Shown here: in pieces, positions 16,849 through 24,987 of the stretch
Position numbering within the stretch: position 1 is the stretch's first letter
How the letters are laid out: every line of letters starts with the position of its first letter
Source of the DNA: CAYYFX01 sp046330135
GTDB lineage: Bacteria > ARS69
NCBI GenBank assembly: GCA_046330135.1
Contig: JAXLTI010000003.1
Location: forward strand, 992,001 to 1,056,000
Reading direction: 5' to 3'
DNA: 64,000 nt
Position numbers and translations under genes: made by a program
Notes under the pieces: model-generated
Seen by the model: the letters and a program-made list of their open reading frames with translations, nothing else
What the model was told of the DNA's origin: nothing
Databases searched by the model: none

Positions 16849-16876
16849 TTGTTCCGGATCGGAACCGCGCTACCTT
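16849..16876 (+). promoter_or_regulatory. Promoter for the NAD kinase gene
   Basis: A -35 TTGTTC (16849-16854), a 16-bp spacer and a -10 TACCTT (16871-16876) give a predicted start near 16883 and a leader of about 100 nt to the ATG at 16981. Confidence 0.4.
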
Positions 16877-16980
16877 AGCAAAGGTTCGCGGCCTTCGCCT
16901 CCCCTGCCTTGACAGGAGGCGGAACGGCCCCCGATCCTCGAAGGGCGGCTCCGGAGGCCGACTTGGCGGTTCTGACGGCG

Positions 16981-17667
16981 ATGCGACGCATTCTCGTGCT
17001 CGGGGACGACGCGGCTTCCATCCTCCCGCTCGTGGGGGCCGCCGGATTCTCCGTGGTGAACGACAAGCCGGACGTGGTCCTGACGTACGGCGGGGACGGG
17101 CTCCTGCTCCACAGCGAGCGGGAGTGGCCGGGCGTCCCGAAGCTCCCCTTGAGGAACAGCCGCTTCGGGAAGAAGTGCGAGCCGAGGACCGTGCAGGAGG
17201 CGCTGGACCGCCTCGCGCGGAACGACCTCGTGGCCACGCGCCAGACGAAAGTGCGCGGCGAGGCGCGCGGCCAGGTCCGCATCGGGCTGAACGACGTGGT
17301 CGTGCACAACGGTCGGCCCATGTCGGCTCTGCGCTGCCGCGTCTGGATCGACGGCGAGCCGTTCGGCCAGGAGGTCATGGGGGACGGCGTGGTCGTCGCC
17401 ACGAGGTTCGGCGCCACGGCCTACTACCGCTCCATCACGCGCAGCATCTTCCGCGTGGGGCTCGGGCTCGCGTTCAACAACTCCACGGAGCCCGTGGACC
17501 ATCTCGTCCTGTCGGAGGACTCCGAGATCCGCGTGCGCGTCATGCGGGGCCCGGCGCTGGTGGCCGCCGACAACGACCCGAACGCCATCGCGCTCGACGA
17601 CGACGATGAAGTGATCGTGCGGCGGGACGACAGCGAAGCCGTGATCCTGTCGCTGCCGGATCACTAG
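16981..17667 (+). CDS. Divergent NAD kinase, 228 aa
   Basis: This is an NAD(P)+ kinase-type protein that would phosphorylate NAD to NADP using ATP or polyphosphate. The signature GGDG is present as VLTYGGDGLLL, a second block reads LNDVVVHNGRP (the NE/D motif) and a third MGDGVVVATRFGATAYYRSI (equivalent to DGxxVSTPTGSTAY). At 228 aa it is shorter than typical bacterial NadK (about 290 aa) and several conserved positions differ, so it is a distant member. The ATG at 16981 begins MRRILVLGDD; in-frame TTG codons upstream are possible but unsupported. It is monocistronic and converges on the propeller gene. Confidence 0.75.
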   Translation: MRRILVLGDDAASILPLVGAAGFSVVNDKPDVVLTYGGDGLLLHSEREWPGVPKLPLRNSRFGKKCEPRTVQEALDRLARNDLVATRQTKVRGEARGQVRIGLNDVVVHNGRPMSALRCRVWIDGEPFGQEVMGDGVVVATRFGATAYYRSITRSIFRVGLGLAFNNSTEPVDHLVLSEDSEIRVRVMRGPALVAADNDPNAIALDDDDEVIVRRDDSEAVILSLPDH

Positions 17668-17757
17668 CGTCGCGTCTTTCGGTGGGCCCCGTTCTCCCGG
17701 GAAGCCGCGTCCGGCCTGTGCCTTCGCATCGCCGTACGCTCGAAGACGGCTCCGCTC

Positions 17758-19107
17758 CTAACGGTACAATGACTTGAGGGTGGCCCAACCCGCCGCTGCC
17801 ACCGCGGTCGTTGGCACGCCATGGCCGACGTAGATCGCACGGAGGCCGCTCAGGTACATCCGGCCCGAGCCATCGGATGCCGTATCCCAGACTGCTTCGG
17901 GAGGGCAGACGGAAAACGACCCGACACGCGTACCGTCGGCCAGGTAGTGCGTCAGCTCGCTCGCCGCCGTCGGCGTCCACAGACCCCCCCCCGCGTCCCG
18001 CTCCAGCCCGGTGCGGAAGGCGTTCGGGATCGCAAATCCTCCGAACACGGCTCCCGTCGTGCTCAGCTTGTCGATCCGCCCGCGCCATGGATCCGTGAGC
18101 CACAGATACCTCCCGTCGAAGGCGATCCCGTTCGGCTCGGTGCCGGGGGTCTGGAACTGACTCCTCTCGCGAAAGTCCAGCGGATCCAGCTCGTGCACCA
18201 CGTCGGCCAGTGCATCCGTGACCCAGAGGCTCCCGCGTCCGTAACAGACCCCGCGACCGTTGTAGTCGAGCACGGCGGACTTCGTGAGCACCACGCCGGT
18301 GGCCGCGTCGATCTCGACGACGAACGTGTGGTCGCTGTCATCCCTCGTCTTGACCGTGGCCCACACCGAATTCGCGTGATAGTCGACTCCCTGGAAGATG
18401 TAACTTACGAATGCCTGGCACGCCCCGCCGGCCCCGACCACCTCGTACGTGACGTCTTCGTGGGCCAGGAACCACGTCTGTCCACGGATCGCGAGATCGA
18501 AGATCGGCCCCGGGCAGCTCACGCTGGCGACCCGATCGATCGTGCCGTCGGTCCGGTAGTGAGAGATCTCCGACGCGCCGCTCGGCATCCAGAGGCCGTT
18601 GCCTTCCCACTCCAGGCCGGTCCGGTATGCATTCGGAATCGTGAACTGGCTCACGACTACGCCGCTCGTGGTCAACTCGGAGACCCGCTGGTACCACGGG
18701 TCGGAGACCCACAGATGGTCGCCGTCGAAGGCGATCCCGCACGGCTCCGTTCCGGGCGTGCTGAACCGGCTCTTCTCCTGAAAGGTCGCCGGGTCGAGCT
18801 CGTGCACGACGTCGACAAGCGCGTCGGTCACCCACAGGCTCCCGCAGCCGACGCAGATTCCCCGTCCGTTGTAAGGGAGGACGCCGGATTGCGCCTGCAA
18901 GACTCGACTCGCAGCGTCGATCTTCGAAATGAAAGAGTGGTCGCTGTCATCGAGCGTCTGCTGCAAGGCCCACACGTAGCCGGCGTCCTGGGCGAGCCCG
19001 GTGAACCGGAAGCTCACGAGCGGTGCACACGACAGAGCCGTTGCGGCCCGAGGAAGAGCGACGACCGCCGTCACGGCAGCTGCGAGGAAGGCGCGAGACG
19101 CGCGCAA
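17758..19107 (-). CDS. Secreted beta-propeller protein with an internal duplication and a WxxLKxxYR tail, 449 aa
   Basis: The signal peptide RASRAFLAAAVTAVVALPRA starts from a TTG at 19107 preceded by a GAGAGAAGAGG purine-rich site; a GTG 36 codons earlier has no signal-like start. The body is made of strand repeats of the Vgb/NHL propeller type (GSLWVTDALVDVVHELDP, GIAFDGDHLWVSDPW). Two halves of about 200 residues are clearly duplicated: the block beginning DDSDH is at residue 53 and again at 255, with near-identical GSLWVTDAL segments. The last ten residues, GWATLKSLYR, match the tails of the two serine hydrolases at 46237 and 47388. The ligand is unknown and an extracellular or periplasmic location is expected. 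Confidence 0.75.
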   Translation of the reverse strand: MRASRAFLAAAVTAVVALPRAATALSCAPLVSFRFTGLAQDAGYVWALQQTLDDSDHSFISKIDAASRVLQAQSGVLPYNGRGICVGCGSLWVTDALVDVVHELDPATFQEKSRFSTPGTEPCGIAFDGDHLWVSDPWYQRVSELTTSGVVVSQFTIPNAYRTGLEWEGNGLWMPSGASEISHYRTDGTIDRVASVSCPGPIFDLAIRGQTWFLAHEDVTYEVVGAGGACQAFVSYIFQGVDYHANSVWATVKTRDDSDHTFVVEIDAATGVVLTKSAVLDYNGRGVCYGRGSLWVTDALADVVHELDPLDFRERSQFQTPGTEPNGIAFDGRYLWLTDPWRGRIDKLSTTGAVFGGFAIPNAFRTGLERDAGGGLWTPTAASELTHYLADGTRVGSFSVCPPEAVWDTASDGSGRMYLSGLRAIYVGHGVPTTAVAAAGWATLKSLYR

Positions 19108-19484
19108 GGCCTCTTCTCTCCCGGGATCCGCCGTCGCTGTGCGCTCGGACGGCCGGCGACGGATCGCTCCGGTGCATCCCGATCGCTGCGGAATGGACCC
19201 CACGTGGTGAATCACCCAAATACAGGATCCGACATTCGTTATTAGACGACATCCGCCCCCTCGATCACAAGGTGATCATGTCCGGGCCGATGCAACGGGA
19301 GCGCCAGGAGGCGCCGACCCGGAACGCGGGGCGGGGCAAGCGGGAGGCGGAGTGGACCCCCACCGGGAAACGGACAGAGGAACGGGCGAGCGACCTCGAG
19401 CCCGAGACCCCAATCACATGCAGAAGCGAGGCCGCCCGTCGCGGCAGCCGGGCGACGAGTCGACGACATCGGCGCGGCCGAACG
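19108..19484. other. Gene-free stretch between the propeller and aminotransferase genes
   Basis: This 377-bp stretch holds the upstream region of the propeller gene and the 3' end of the aminotransferase transcript. No convincing ORF is present. Next to the aminotransferase stop, 19446-19484 read on the minus strand (GCGTTCG..., then GTCGTCGACTCG) resembles a shortened copy of the intergenic repeat at 36709 and 58907. Confidence 0.4.
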
Positions 19485-20615
19485 CTAGCCGCGCGAGCGC
19501 TCGGACGCGCGCTCCTCCAGCGCCTCCGCGATCATCGCCTTCGGAGTGTTGATCGGCAGCCCGTTCGCGGGGTCCATCATCATCCGCGTGATGTCGTCCA
19601 CGAGCGTCAGCGTCACGGGGCCGGGCTTGCCGTCCCCCACGTCCACGTCCTCGATGGAGATGATCGGCATCACTCCGGCGCCCGTGCCCGTCATGAAGCA
19701 CTCCTTGCCGGGGCCCACGAGGTCCACCGGCAGGAGATCGTCACGCACGGAGACTCGGTAGCCGCGCTTGCGGGCGAGCTCCATGACCGCGCCGCGCGTG
19801 ATGCCCACCAGGCAGTACTCGCTGGACGGCGTTCGTACCTCCACACGCGAGGGATCCGTCTCCCATCCGGGGTGCCGCACCACGCAGAAGATGTTGTCCA
19901 CGGTGGCTTCGGCGACGAAGCCGTCCGCCGTCAGCATCAGCGACTCCACGTATCCGCGCCCGCGCGTGCCTTCGAGGAGCGCGAGGACGTTGTTCAGGTA
20001 GTTGTTGCTCTTGATGTTGGGGTCCAGGACGCTGGCCGACGGCCGGCGGACCCTTCGCGCGAGCCCGAGCGGGATCCCCTTCGCGTACGCCTCGCGGGGA
20101 TAGAGGCGGATCGTGCTCACGAGCGCGAACATCGTGGCGGTCACGCACTTCAGGGGGTTGATGCCCAGGTCCCCCATGCCGCGCGTGATCACCAGGCGGA
20201 TGTAGCCCACGCCGTCGGGAAGCTGGACGCTCTGGCAGGTCTCGAGGATGCGCTCGGTGAGGGTCTGCCGATCGACCGGGATGTCGAGATCGATCTTCGC
20301 GCAGGACGCCTCGATGCGCTCGAGGTGCTCGCGATACAGGAAGATGGAGTGGTTCCGGATCAGGATGCCCTCGAAGACCGCGTCCCCGTAGAGCGACACG
20401 TGGTCCAGCGGCGAGAGCCCGATCTCGTCGAGGCGGAAGATCTTGTCGCGCCGCACGAGGCCGGACCGGTCCGAGGTCTCCCGGGCGTCGGGGGCGTCCA
20501 CGAGCGCGCGCGGCGTGATGCCCTCGATGACGGGCATACTCACCCACACCCTCGCCCGGCTCCCGACCTCCCGCAGTGTCTCGATCGCGGCGCTGTAGCC
20601 CTTCGGGTCACGCAC
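19485..20615 (-). CDS. ilvE: Branched-chain amino acid aminotransferase family (class IV), 376 aa
   Basis: This is a PLP enzyme of fold type IV that interconverts Val, Leu or Ile with their 2-oxoacids. Landmarks are HVSLYGDAVFEGI, YREHLERIEAS, ITRG, the Schiff-base Lys in NIKSNNYLNN, DGFVAEATVDNIF (the EaTg-like loop) and GTGAGVMPI. The GTG start at 20615 follows GGGAGGTGA; an ATG 26 codons later would remove an N-terminal extension that other class IV enzymes often lack. The gene lies downstream of glutamate dehydrogenase on the same strand (277 nt apart), a sensible pair for amino-acid catabolism together with the 2-oxoacid dehydrogenase at 1636. D-amino-acid or 4-amino-4-deoxychorismate relatives are less likely given the length. 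Confidence 0.88.
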   Translation of the reverse strand: MRDPKGYSAAIETLREVGSRARVWVSMPVIEGITPRALVDAPDARETSDRSGLVRRDKIFRLDEIGLSPLDHVSLYGDAVFEGILIRNHSIFLYREHLERIEASCAKIDLDIPVDRQTLTERILETCQSVQLPDGVGYIRLVITRGMGDLGINPLKCVTATMFALVSTIRLYPREAYAKGIPLGLARRVRRPSASVLDPNIKSNNYLNNVLALLEGTRGRGYVESLMLTADGFVAEATVDNIFCVVRHPGWETDPSRVEVRTPSSEYCLVGITRGAVMELARKRGYRVSVRDDLLPVDLVGPGKECFMTGTGAGVMPIISIEDVDVGDGKPGPVTLTLVDDITRMMMDPANGLPINTPKAMIAEALEERASERSRG

Positions 20616-20892
20616 GGCTCACCTCCCGCGGGAACGGCGCACGCGCGGTGCGCCGACGGGGTTTTCGGGGCGGAACGGCGCACGGCCGGCGCGGACCACG
20701 CCGACCGCACACGAGGCTGCCTCTAACATACCGCATTTGCGGGGGGTCGCCACCCCGGCCGCCGGCCCGAAGCGTCCGACCGCACAGCCCGCGGTGCCAC
20801 GGCGAGACGCCGCGCGGACGGGCGGACCGAGCACGGGGGCCGCCCCCCACGGGTCGCGGCGACGACGGTGACGTCCTTCGCCCGCAGCGTGG

Positions 20893-22329
20893 CTACGGGA
20901 AGATCCCCAGGTCGAGGTACGACTGCGCGATCTTCTCGATCGCGATGACGAAGCACGCCATGCGCAGATCGTCGACCTTCTTGCGCGTCTTCATGACGTT
21001 GTGGATGTCCCGGTAGGCGGAGCGCATCGTGTCCTCGAGCCCCGAGTTCACCAGGGCGAGCTCGTCGTGCGGGCGCAGCAGGAGCTTCCGCGCGACCGGA
21101 TCGAACTCCTTGCCGGTGAGAACCTCGGTCTCGCGGATGAACGTCTGCGCCTCGAGGTTCTCGAGGTGGCGCGACATCCGCCCGTAGTGCATGTGCGAGA
21201 GGTTCTTCGTCCACTCGAAGTACGAGACGGTGACGCCCCCGGCGTTGAGGTACATGTCCGGGATGATGAGCGTGCCGCGCTTGCGCAGCACCTCGTCCGC
21301 CCGCGCGGTCACGGGCCCGTTGGCGGCCTCCGCGATGATGGGCGCCTTGAACTTCTGGACGTTGCGGGACGTGATCTGGTTCTCGAGCGCGGCGGGGATG
21401 GCGATGTCGACGTCCAGGAGGAGCACGTCGCCGCCGCTCGGGACGCTTCTCGCGCCGGGGAAGTCCAGGATGGACCCGGTCTCCCGGCGGTGCTGGTCCA
21501 GCTTCTCGACGTCGATGCCCTTCGGGTTGTAGACGCCCCCGTTCCACTCGCCGACCGCGACGATCTTCGCGCCGTCCTCCTGCTGCAGGAACTTCGCCGC
21601 GTGATAGCCGACGTTGCCGAAGCCCTGGATGGCCACGGTCTTCCCCGCGATCCCCGGCTTCAGCTTGAACGGCTTGAGGTCCTCGGCGTGGCTCAACGCC
21701 TCCCGGATGCCGTATTGCACGCCGCGACCCGTGGCCTCCGTGCGACCGAGGATCCCGCCCTGCTGGAACGGCTTGCCCGTGGTGCAGGCCATGTTGTCCG
21801 GCTCGCCGGGATGGAACGCGTCGTACGTGTCGGCCAGCCAGGCCATCTCGCGGGGGCCGGTGCCCATGTCGGGCGCGGGGACGTTCACGTGCGGCCCGAG
21901 GAAGTCCTTCTTGATCAGCTCGTGCGCGTACCGGCGCGTGATCCGCTCCAGCTCGTCGATCGGGAAGTTCCGCGGGTTGATCCTGACGCCGCCCTTCGAG
22001 CCGCCGAACGGGACGTCCACGATGGCGCACTTGTAGGTCATGAGCGCGGCGAGCCCCATCACCTCGTCGGCGGTCACGTCCTCGCTGTAGCGGATCCCGC
22101 CCTTCGCCGGCTTCAGGTGGTGGCTGTGCTCGGCGCGATAGCCCTCCACGATCACGTAGTCCTTTCCCATCTTGATCGGGAACCGGACGGTGTAGAGGTT
22201 GTTGCACACCTTGATCTGCTGGAGGAGACCGGGGTGGAGATTCAGGATGGACGCCGCCCGATCGAACTGGAGGTTCACGTTCTCGTACAGGTTCAGCGGC
22301 GTCTGGGTCGCTTTCTTCGTCGCGGCCAT
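20893..22329 (-). CDS. gdhA: Glutamate dehydrogenase (Glu/Leu/Phe/Val family), 478 aa
   Basis: The enzyme oxidatively deaminates glutamate to 2-oxoglutarate and ammonium with NAD(P). The substrate site KPAKGGIRY and catalytic PFGGSKGGVR lysines are present, followed by the Rossmann segment AIQGFGNVGYHAAK and EAANGPVT. Its length is normal for hexameric GDH, with a short extra C-terminal tail. The ATG at 22329 begins MAATKKATQTPLNLYEN; GAGGAG lies about eleven nt upstream. The frame runs 37 codons further upstream but with low-complexity Arg/Pro sequence. A good promoter is at 22421-22450, divergent from the promoter of the secreted protein. Confidence 0.95.
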   Translation of the reverse strand: MAATKKATQTPLNLYENVNLQFDRAASILNLHPGLLQQIKVCNNLYTVRFPIKMGKDYVIVEGYRAEHSHHLKPAKGGIRYSEDVTADEVMGLAALMTYKCAIVDVPFGGSKGGVRINPRNFPIDELERITRRYAHELIKKDFLGPHVNVPAPDMGTGPREMAWLADTYDAFHPGEPDNMACTTGKPFQQGGILGRTEATGRGVQYGIREALSHAEDLKPFKLKPGIAGKTVAIQGFGNVGYHAAKFLQQEDGAKIVAVGEWNGGVYNPKGIDVEKLDQHRRETGSILDFPGARSVPSGGDVLLLDVDIAIPAALENQITSRNVQKFKAPIIAEAANGPVTARADEVLRKRGTLIIPDMYLNAGGVTVSYFEWTKNLSHMHYGRMSRHLENLEAQTFIRETEVLTGKEFDPVARKLLLRPHDELALVNSGLEDTMRSAYRDIHNVMKTRKKVDDLRMACFVIAIEKIAQSYLDLGIFP

Positions 22330-22420
22330 CGCTTCGACGTCTCCTCGGGCAGGCGGATTGGGGGGGTCCGGGCGAGCTCTCGACCGGCAGGGCCGCGGCG
22401 CGCGGCCGGCGAAGGCGCGC

Positions 22421-22450
22421 AGATTAGGGGGACTCCGCACGGCGAGTCAA
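22421..22450 (-). promoter_or_regulatory. Promoter of glutamate dehydrogenase
   Basis: Read on the minus strand: -35 TTGACT (22445-22450), an 18-bp spacer, -10 TAATCT (22421-22426). The predicted leader is about 85 nt. Confidence 0.6.
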
Positions 22451-22528
22451 CGCCGGCCGGCGCAGGGCGCCCCGCGGCGCTCGCCGGACGACGCCGGGGG
22501 CGCGGCCCGAGGGAAGCCCCACGATTCG

Positions 22529-22558
22529 TTGCGCGAGATTCGACGGCTCCGGTAGACT
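22529..22558 (+). promoter_or_regulatory. Promoter of the 22602-27132 gene string
   Basis: A -35 TTGCGC (22529-22534), an 18-bp spacer and a -10 TAGACT (22553-22558) give a start near 22565 and a leader of about 37 nt. GGGAG lies just before the ATG at 22602. Confidence 0.45.
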
Positions 22559-22601
22559 CCTTGCCCGTCCTCGCCCGTCCCCGACCACTGCGGGAGACCT
22601 G

Positions 22602-23384
22602 ATGCGCGCACGAGCCCTCGCCGCCCTCTTCGTCGCCGTGTTCCTGATCGCCACCGCGGGGCGCGCCGCGGCGCAGGTCCTCCGGGACCTGCCGGCGCTC
22701 GACCTGCGCTACGACCTCTTCTACGGGGACCCGGCGAAGAAGGTCGGGTCGGCATCGGTGTCCTTCAAGGCGATCGACACGCCGCGCGGCCGCCGCCTCG
22801 AGGTGAAGTCCAAGATCGAGTACACCCTGCAGCGCGAACAGCCGAAGGCCCAGGCGCCGTTCGCGTACGCGGAGGAGGCCACGCTCCTCTGCGACCAGAC
22901 GGGCGTGGTCCGCTTCGACACGTCGGCGCGGGCGCTCGGCGACGAGCGCGTGAACTCCGCGATCCGGATCGGCGAGAACTACCAGCTCACCACCACGTTC
23001 CAGGGCAAGAAGCACACGAAGACCATCACCGCCGGCGTCCAGCGGACGAACTTCGGCCTGTTCGCCGGCGGATACCTCGAGAAGCCGCTGGACGGCGGCG
23101 ACATGTTCGAGGACTTCCCGCTGCTGTATCCGGTCGGCGGGGACCACAAGCCGCGGCAGAAGTTCCGCGAGGGCATCTTCCCGTTCACCGTGGGGACGAA
23201 GCAGGTCCCCGCGATCGTCACTCGCCTGGACCGGCCGAACAAGACCACGGACCGGATCTGGAACGCGGCCACCGGTCCGCAGATCCTCATCCGCATGGAA
23301 GAGGCGTCGAACATGGGCAAGATCACGTACGAGCTGGTCTCCGTGAACGGCGTGGCGCCCGACCGAAGCGCGCTCCTCCAATGA
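22602..23384 (+). CDS. Secreted protein of unknown function, DUF3108-like, 260 aa
   Basis: The N-terminal signal peptide (MRARALAALFVAVFLIATAG, cleavage after AAA near residue 24) is followed by a strand-rich protein. LRYDLFYGDPAKKVGSASVSF and VKSKIEYTLQ at the start, and PGIFPFTVGTK-type strands (GIFPFTVGTKQV) later, recall DUF3108/DUF6134 proteins that begin with a Y-x-x-x-x-G-x-x-x-G-x-A pattern. This resemblance is tentative. There are no cysteine pairs or catalytic motifs. The ATG at 22602 has GGGAG. Its last four nt (ATGA) overlap the start of the peptidase gene, so the two are co-translated. Probably periplasmic. Confidence 0.7.
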   Translation: MRARALAALFVAVFLIATAGRAAAQVLRDLPALDLRYDLFYGDPAKKVGSASVSFKAIDTPRGRRLEVKSKIEYTLQREQPKAQAPFAYAEEATLLCDQTGVVRFDTSARALGDERVNSAIRIGENYQLTTTFQGKKHTKTITAGVQRTNFGLFAGGYLEKPLDGGDMFEDFPLLYPVGGDHKPRQKFREGIFPFTVGTKQVPAIVTRLDRPNKTTDRIWNAATGPQILIRMEEASNMGKITYELVSVNGVAPDRSALLQ

Positions 23385-24982
23385 GCGCGGAGCTCGTCTC
23401 CCTCGTCGAGGAGCACGTTCGACGCCGCGCGCCGCTCGAGCGCAGCGCGCGCGAAGCGGATTGGAACCTGGCCCGCACCGCGGACAAGCGGTGGGAAGAG
23501 GAGGCGGCCCGCCTCTCCTCGGAGACGCGGCGGCTGCTTTCGGACCGGAGCGTCTTCGCCCGCCTCTCCGCCATCCGATCCGCCGCCCGACCGACCGATC
23601 CGGACCTGGATCGCCAGCTCGAGCTGCTGTGGCTGGATCACGCGGCGAACCAGGCGGACCCGGCGCTCCTCGCCGAGCTGGCCGGGCTCGAGGCGCGCGC
23701 CGAGGCCACGTACTCGTCGTTCCGGCCCGAGCTGGACGGCACTCCCGTCTCGGAGAACGCCATCCGCGAGATCCTGCGCGACTCGGACGACGCAGCGCTG
23801 CGCCGGCGCGCGTGGGAGGCGTCGAAGGCGCTCGGACCCGTCACGGCGCCGCTGGTCCTCGAGATGGTGCGGCGGCGAAACCGCATCGCCGAAGGCGTCG
23901 GCTCGCGCGACTTCTTCGCCATGGACCTCGGCCGCCAGGAGATCGAGGAGCCCTTCCTCTTCGACGTCCTCGGCCGCCTCGAGAAGCTCACGGCGGAGCC
24001 GCACGAGCGGCTTCTCGAGCGCCTCTTCGCGCAGCTCTCGCGGCGCTTCGGCATCCGTCCGACGGACGTGCGTCCCTGGCATCTCGCCGATCCGTTCTTC
24101 CAGGAGGCCATCGCGCCCGAAGGACTGGACCTCGGCCGCTTCTACGCGGGCGTGGATCTCGCGGAGCTCGCGAAGGAAGCGTTCGCGCGCATGGGGTTCG
24201 ACGTTCGGAACATCCTCGCGCGCTCCGACCTGTACCCGCGGGAGAGCAAGAATCAGCACGCGTTCTGCACGCACGTGGACCGCACCACGGACGACGTCCG
24301 CGTGCTGTGCAACCTGCAGTCCGACGACTACTGGGCGGACACCATCCTGCACGAGGTCGGTCACGCGGTGTACGACGAGAGCCTGGACCCGGCGCTGCCG
24401 TGGCGCCTGCGCGAGGAGTCGCACATCCTCACCACCGAGGCGATGGCGCTCCTGTGCGGGCGGCTCGCCACGAACCCGGACTGGATGATCCGCGTGCTCG
24501 GGGCGAAGGCCGAGGAAGTGAACGCCATCCGGGCGAAGCTGCGCGAGAACTCGCGCACGCGCCAGCTGCTCTTCCCGCGCTGGGTGCTCGTGATGACGCA
24601 CTTCGAGCGCGCGCTCTACGGCGGCGGAGAGAGCGACCTCGGGCGCCACTGGTGGGATCTCGTGGAGCGGTTCCAGAAGGTGAAGCGGCCCGAGGGACGC
24701 GCGGAGCCGGACTGGGCGTGCAAGATGCACGTCGCGCTCGCGCCGGTCTACTACCACAACTACCTGCTCGGGGATCTGATGGCGTCGCAGCTCGACGCGT
24801 GGCTGACCCGGGAGCTGGGCACGCCGTTCTGGTTCGAGCGCAAGGAAACGGCGGCTCTCCTCAGGAGCCGGCTCTTCGTGGAAGGCGCGCGCCGTCCGTG
24901 GAACGAGACGCTGCGCCACGCCACGGGCGAATCGCTGGATCCCGCCCACTACGTCGAGCAGTTCGTCCGCGAGCACTCCTGA
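23381..24982 (+). CDS. M2/M3-type zinc metallopeptidase, 533 aa
   Basis: The zinc motif H324-E-V-G-H328 (ILHEVGHAVYDE) is followed 25-30 residues later by HILTTEAMALL, which supplies the downstream Glu ligand. Long flanking helices match the oligopeptidase / peptidyl-dipeptidase fold. YYHNYLLGDLMASQL near the C-terminus is typical of the M2/M3 group, where Tyr and His position the substrate. No signal peptide is visible, so cytoplasmic breakdown of imported peptides is likely. The start overlaps the upstream gene by ATGA, and the stop is six nt before the RNase R start. Assignment to M2 rather than M3 is by overall look only. Confidence 0.88.
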   Translation: MSAELVSLVEEHVRRRAPLERSAREADWNLARTADKRWEEEAARLSSETRRLLSDRSVFARLSAIRSAARPTDPDLDRQLELLWLDHAANQADPALLAELAGLEARAEATYSSFRPELDGTPVSENAIREILRDSDDAALRRRAWEASKALGPVTAPLVLEMVRRRNRIAEGVGSRDFFAMDLGRQEIEEPFLFDVLGRLEKLTAEPHERLLERLFAQLSRRFGIRPTDVRPWHLADPFFQEAIAPEGLDLGRFYAGVDLAELAKEAFARMGFDVRNILARSDLYPRESKNQHAFCTHVDRTTDDVRVLCNLQSDDYWADTILHEVGHAVYDESLDPALPWRLREESHILTTEAMALLCGRLATNPDWMIRVLGAKAEEVNAIRAKLRENSRTRQLLFPRWVLVMTHFERALYGGGESDLGRHWWDLVERFQKVKRPEGRAEPDWACKMHVALAPVYYHNYLLGDLMASQLDAWLTRELGTPFWFERKETAALLRSRLFVEGARRPWNETLRHATGESLDPAHYVEQFVREHS

Positions 24983-24987
24983 CCGGC

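Noticed and set aside
16909..16931. A consensus-like TTGACA at 16909 as the NAD kinase -35
   Set aside because: No acceptable -10 lies 16-18 bp downstream; the site at 16849-16876 fits better.
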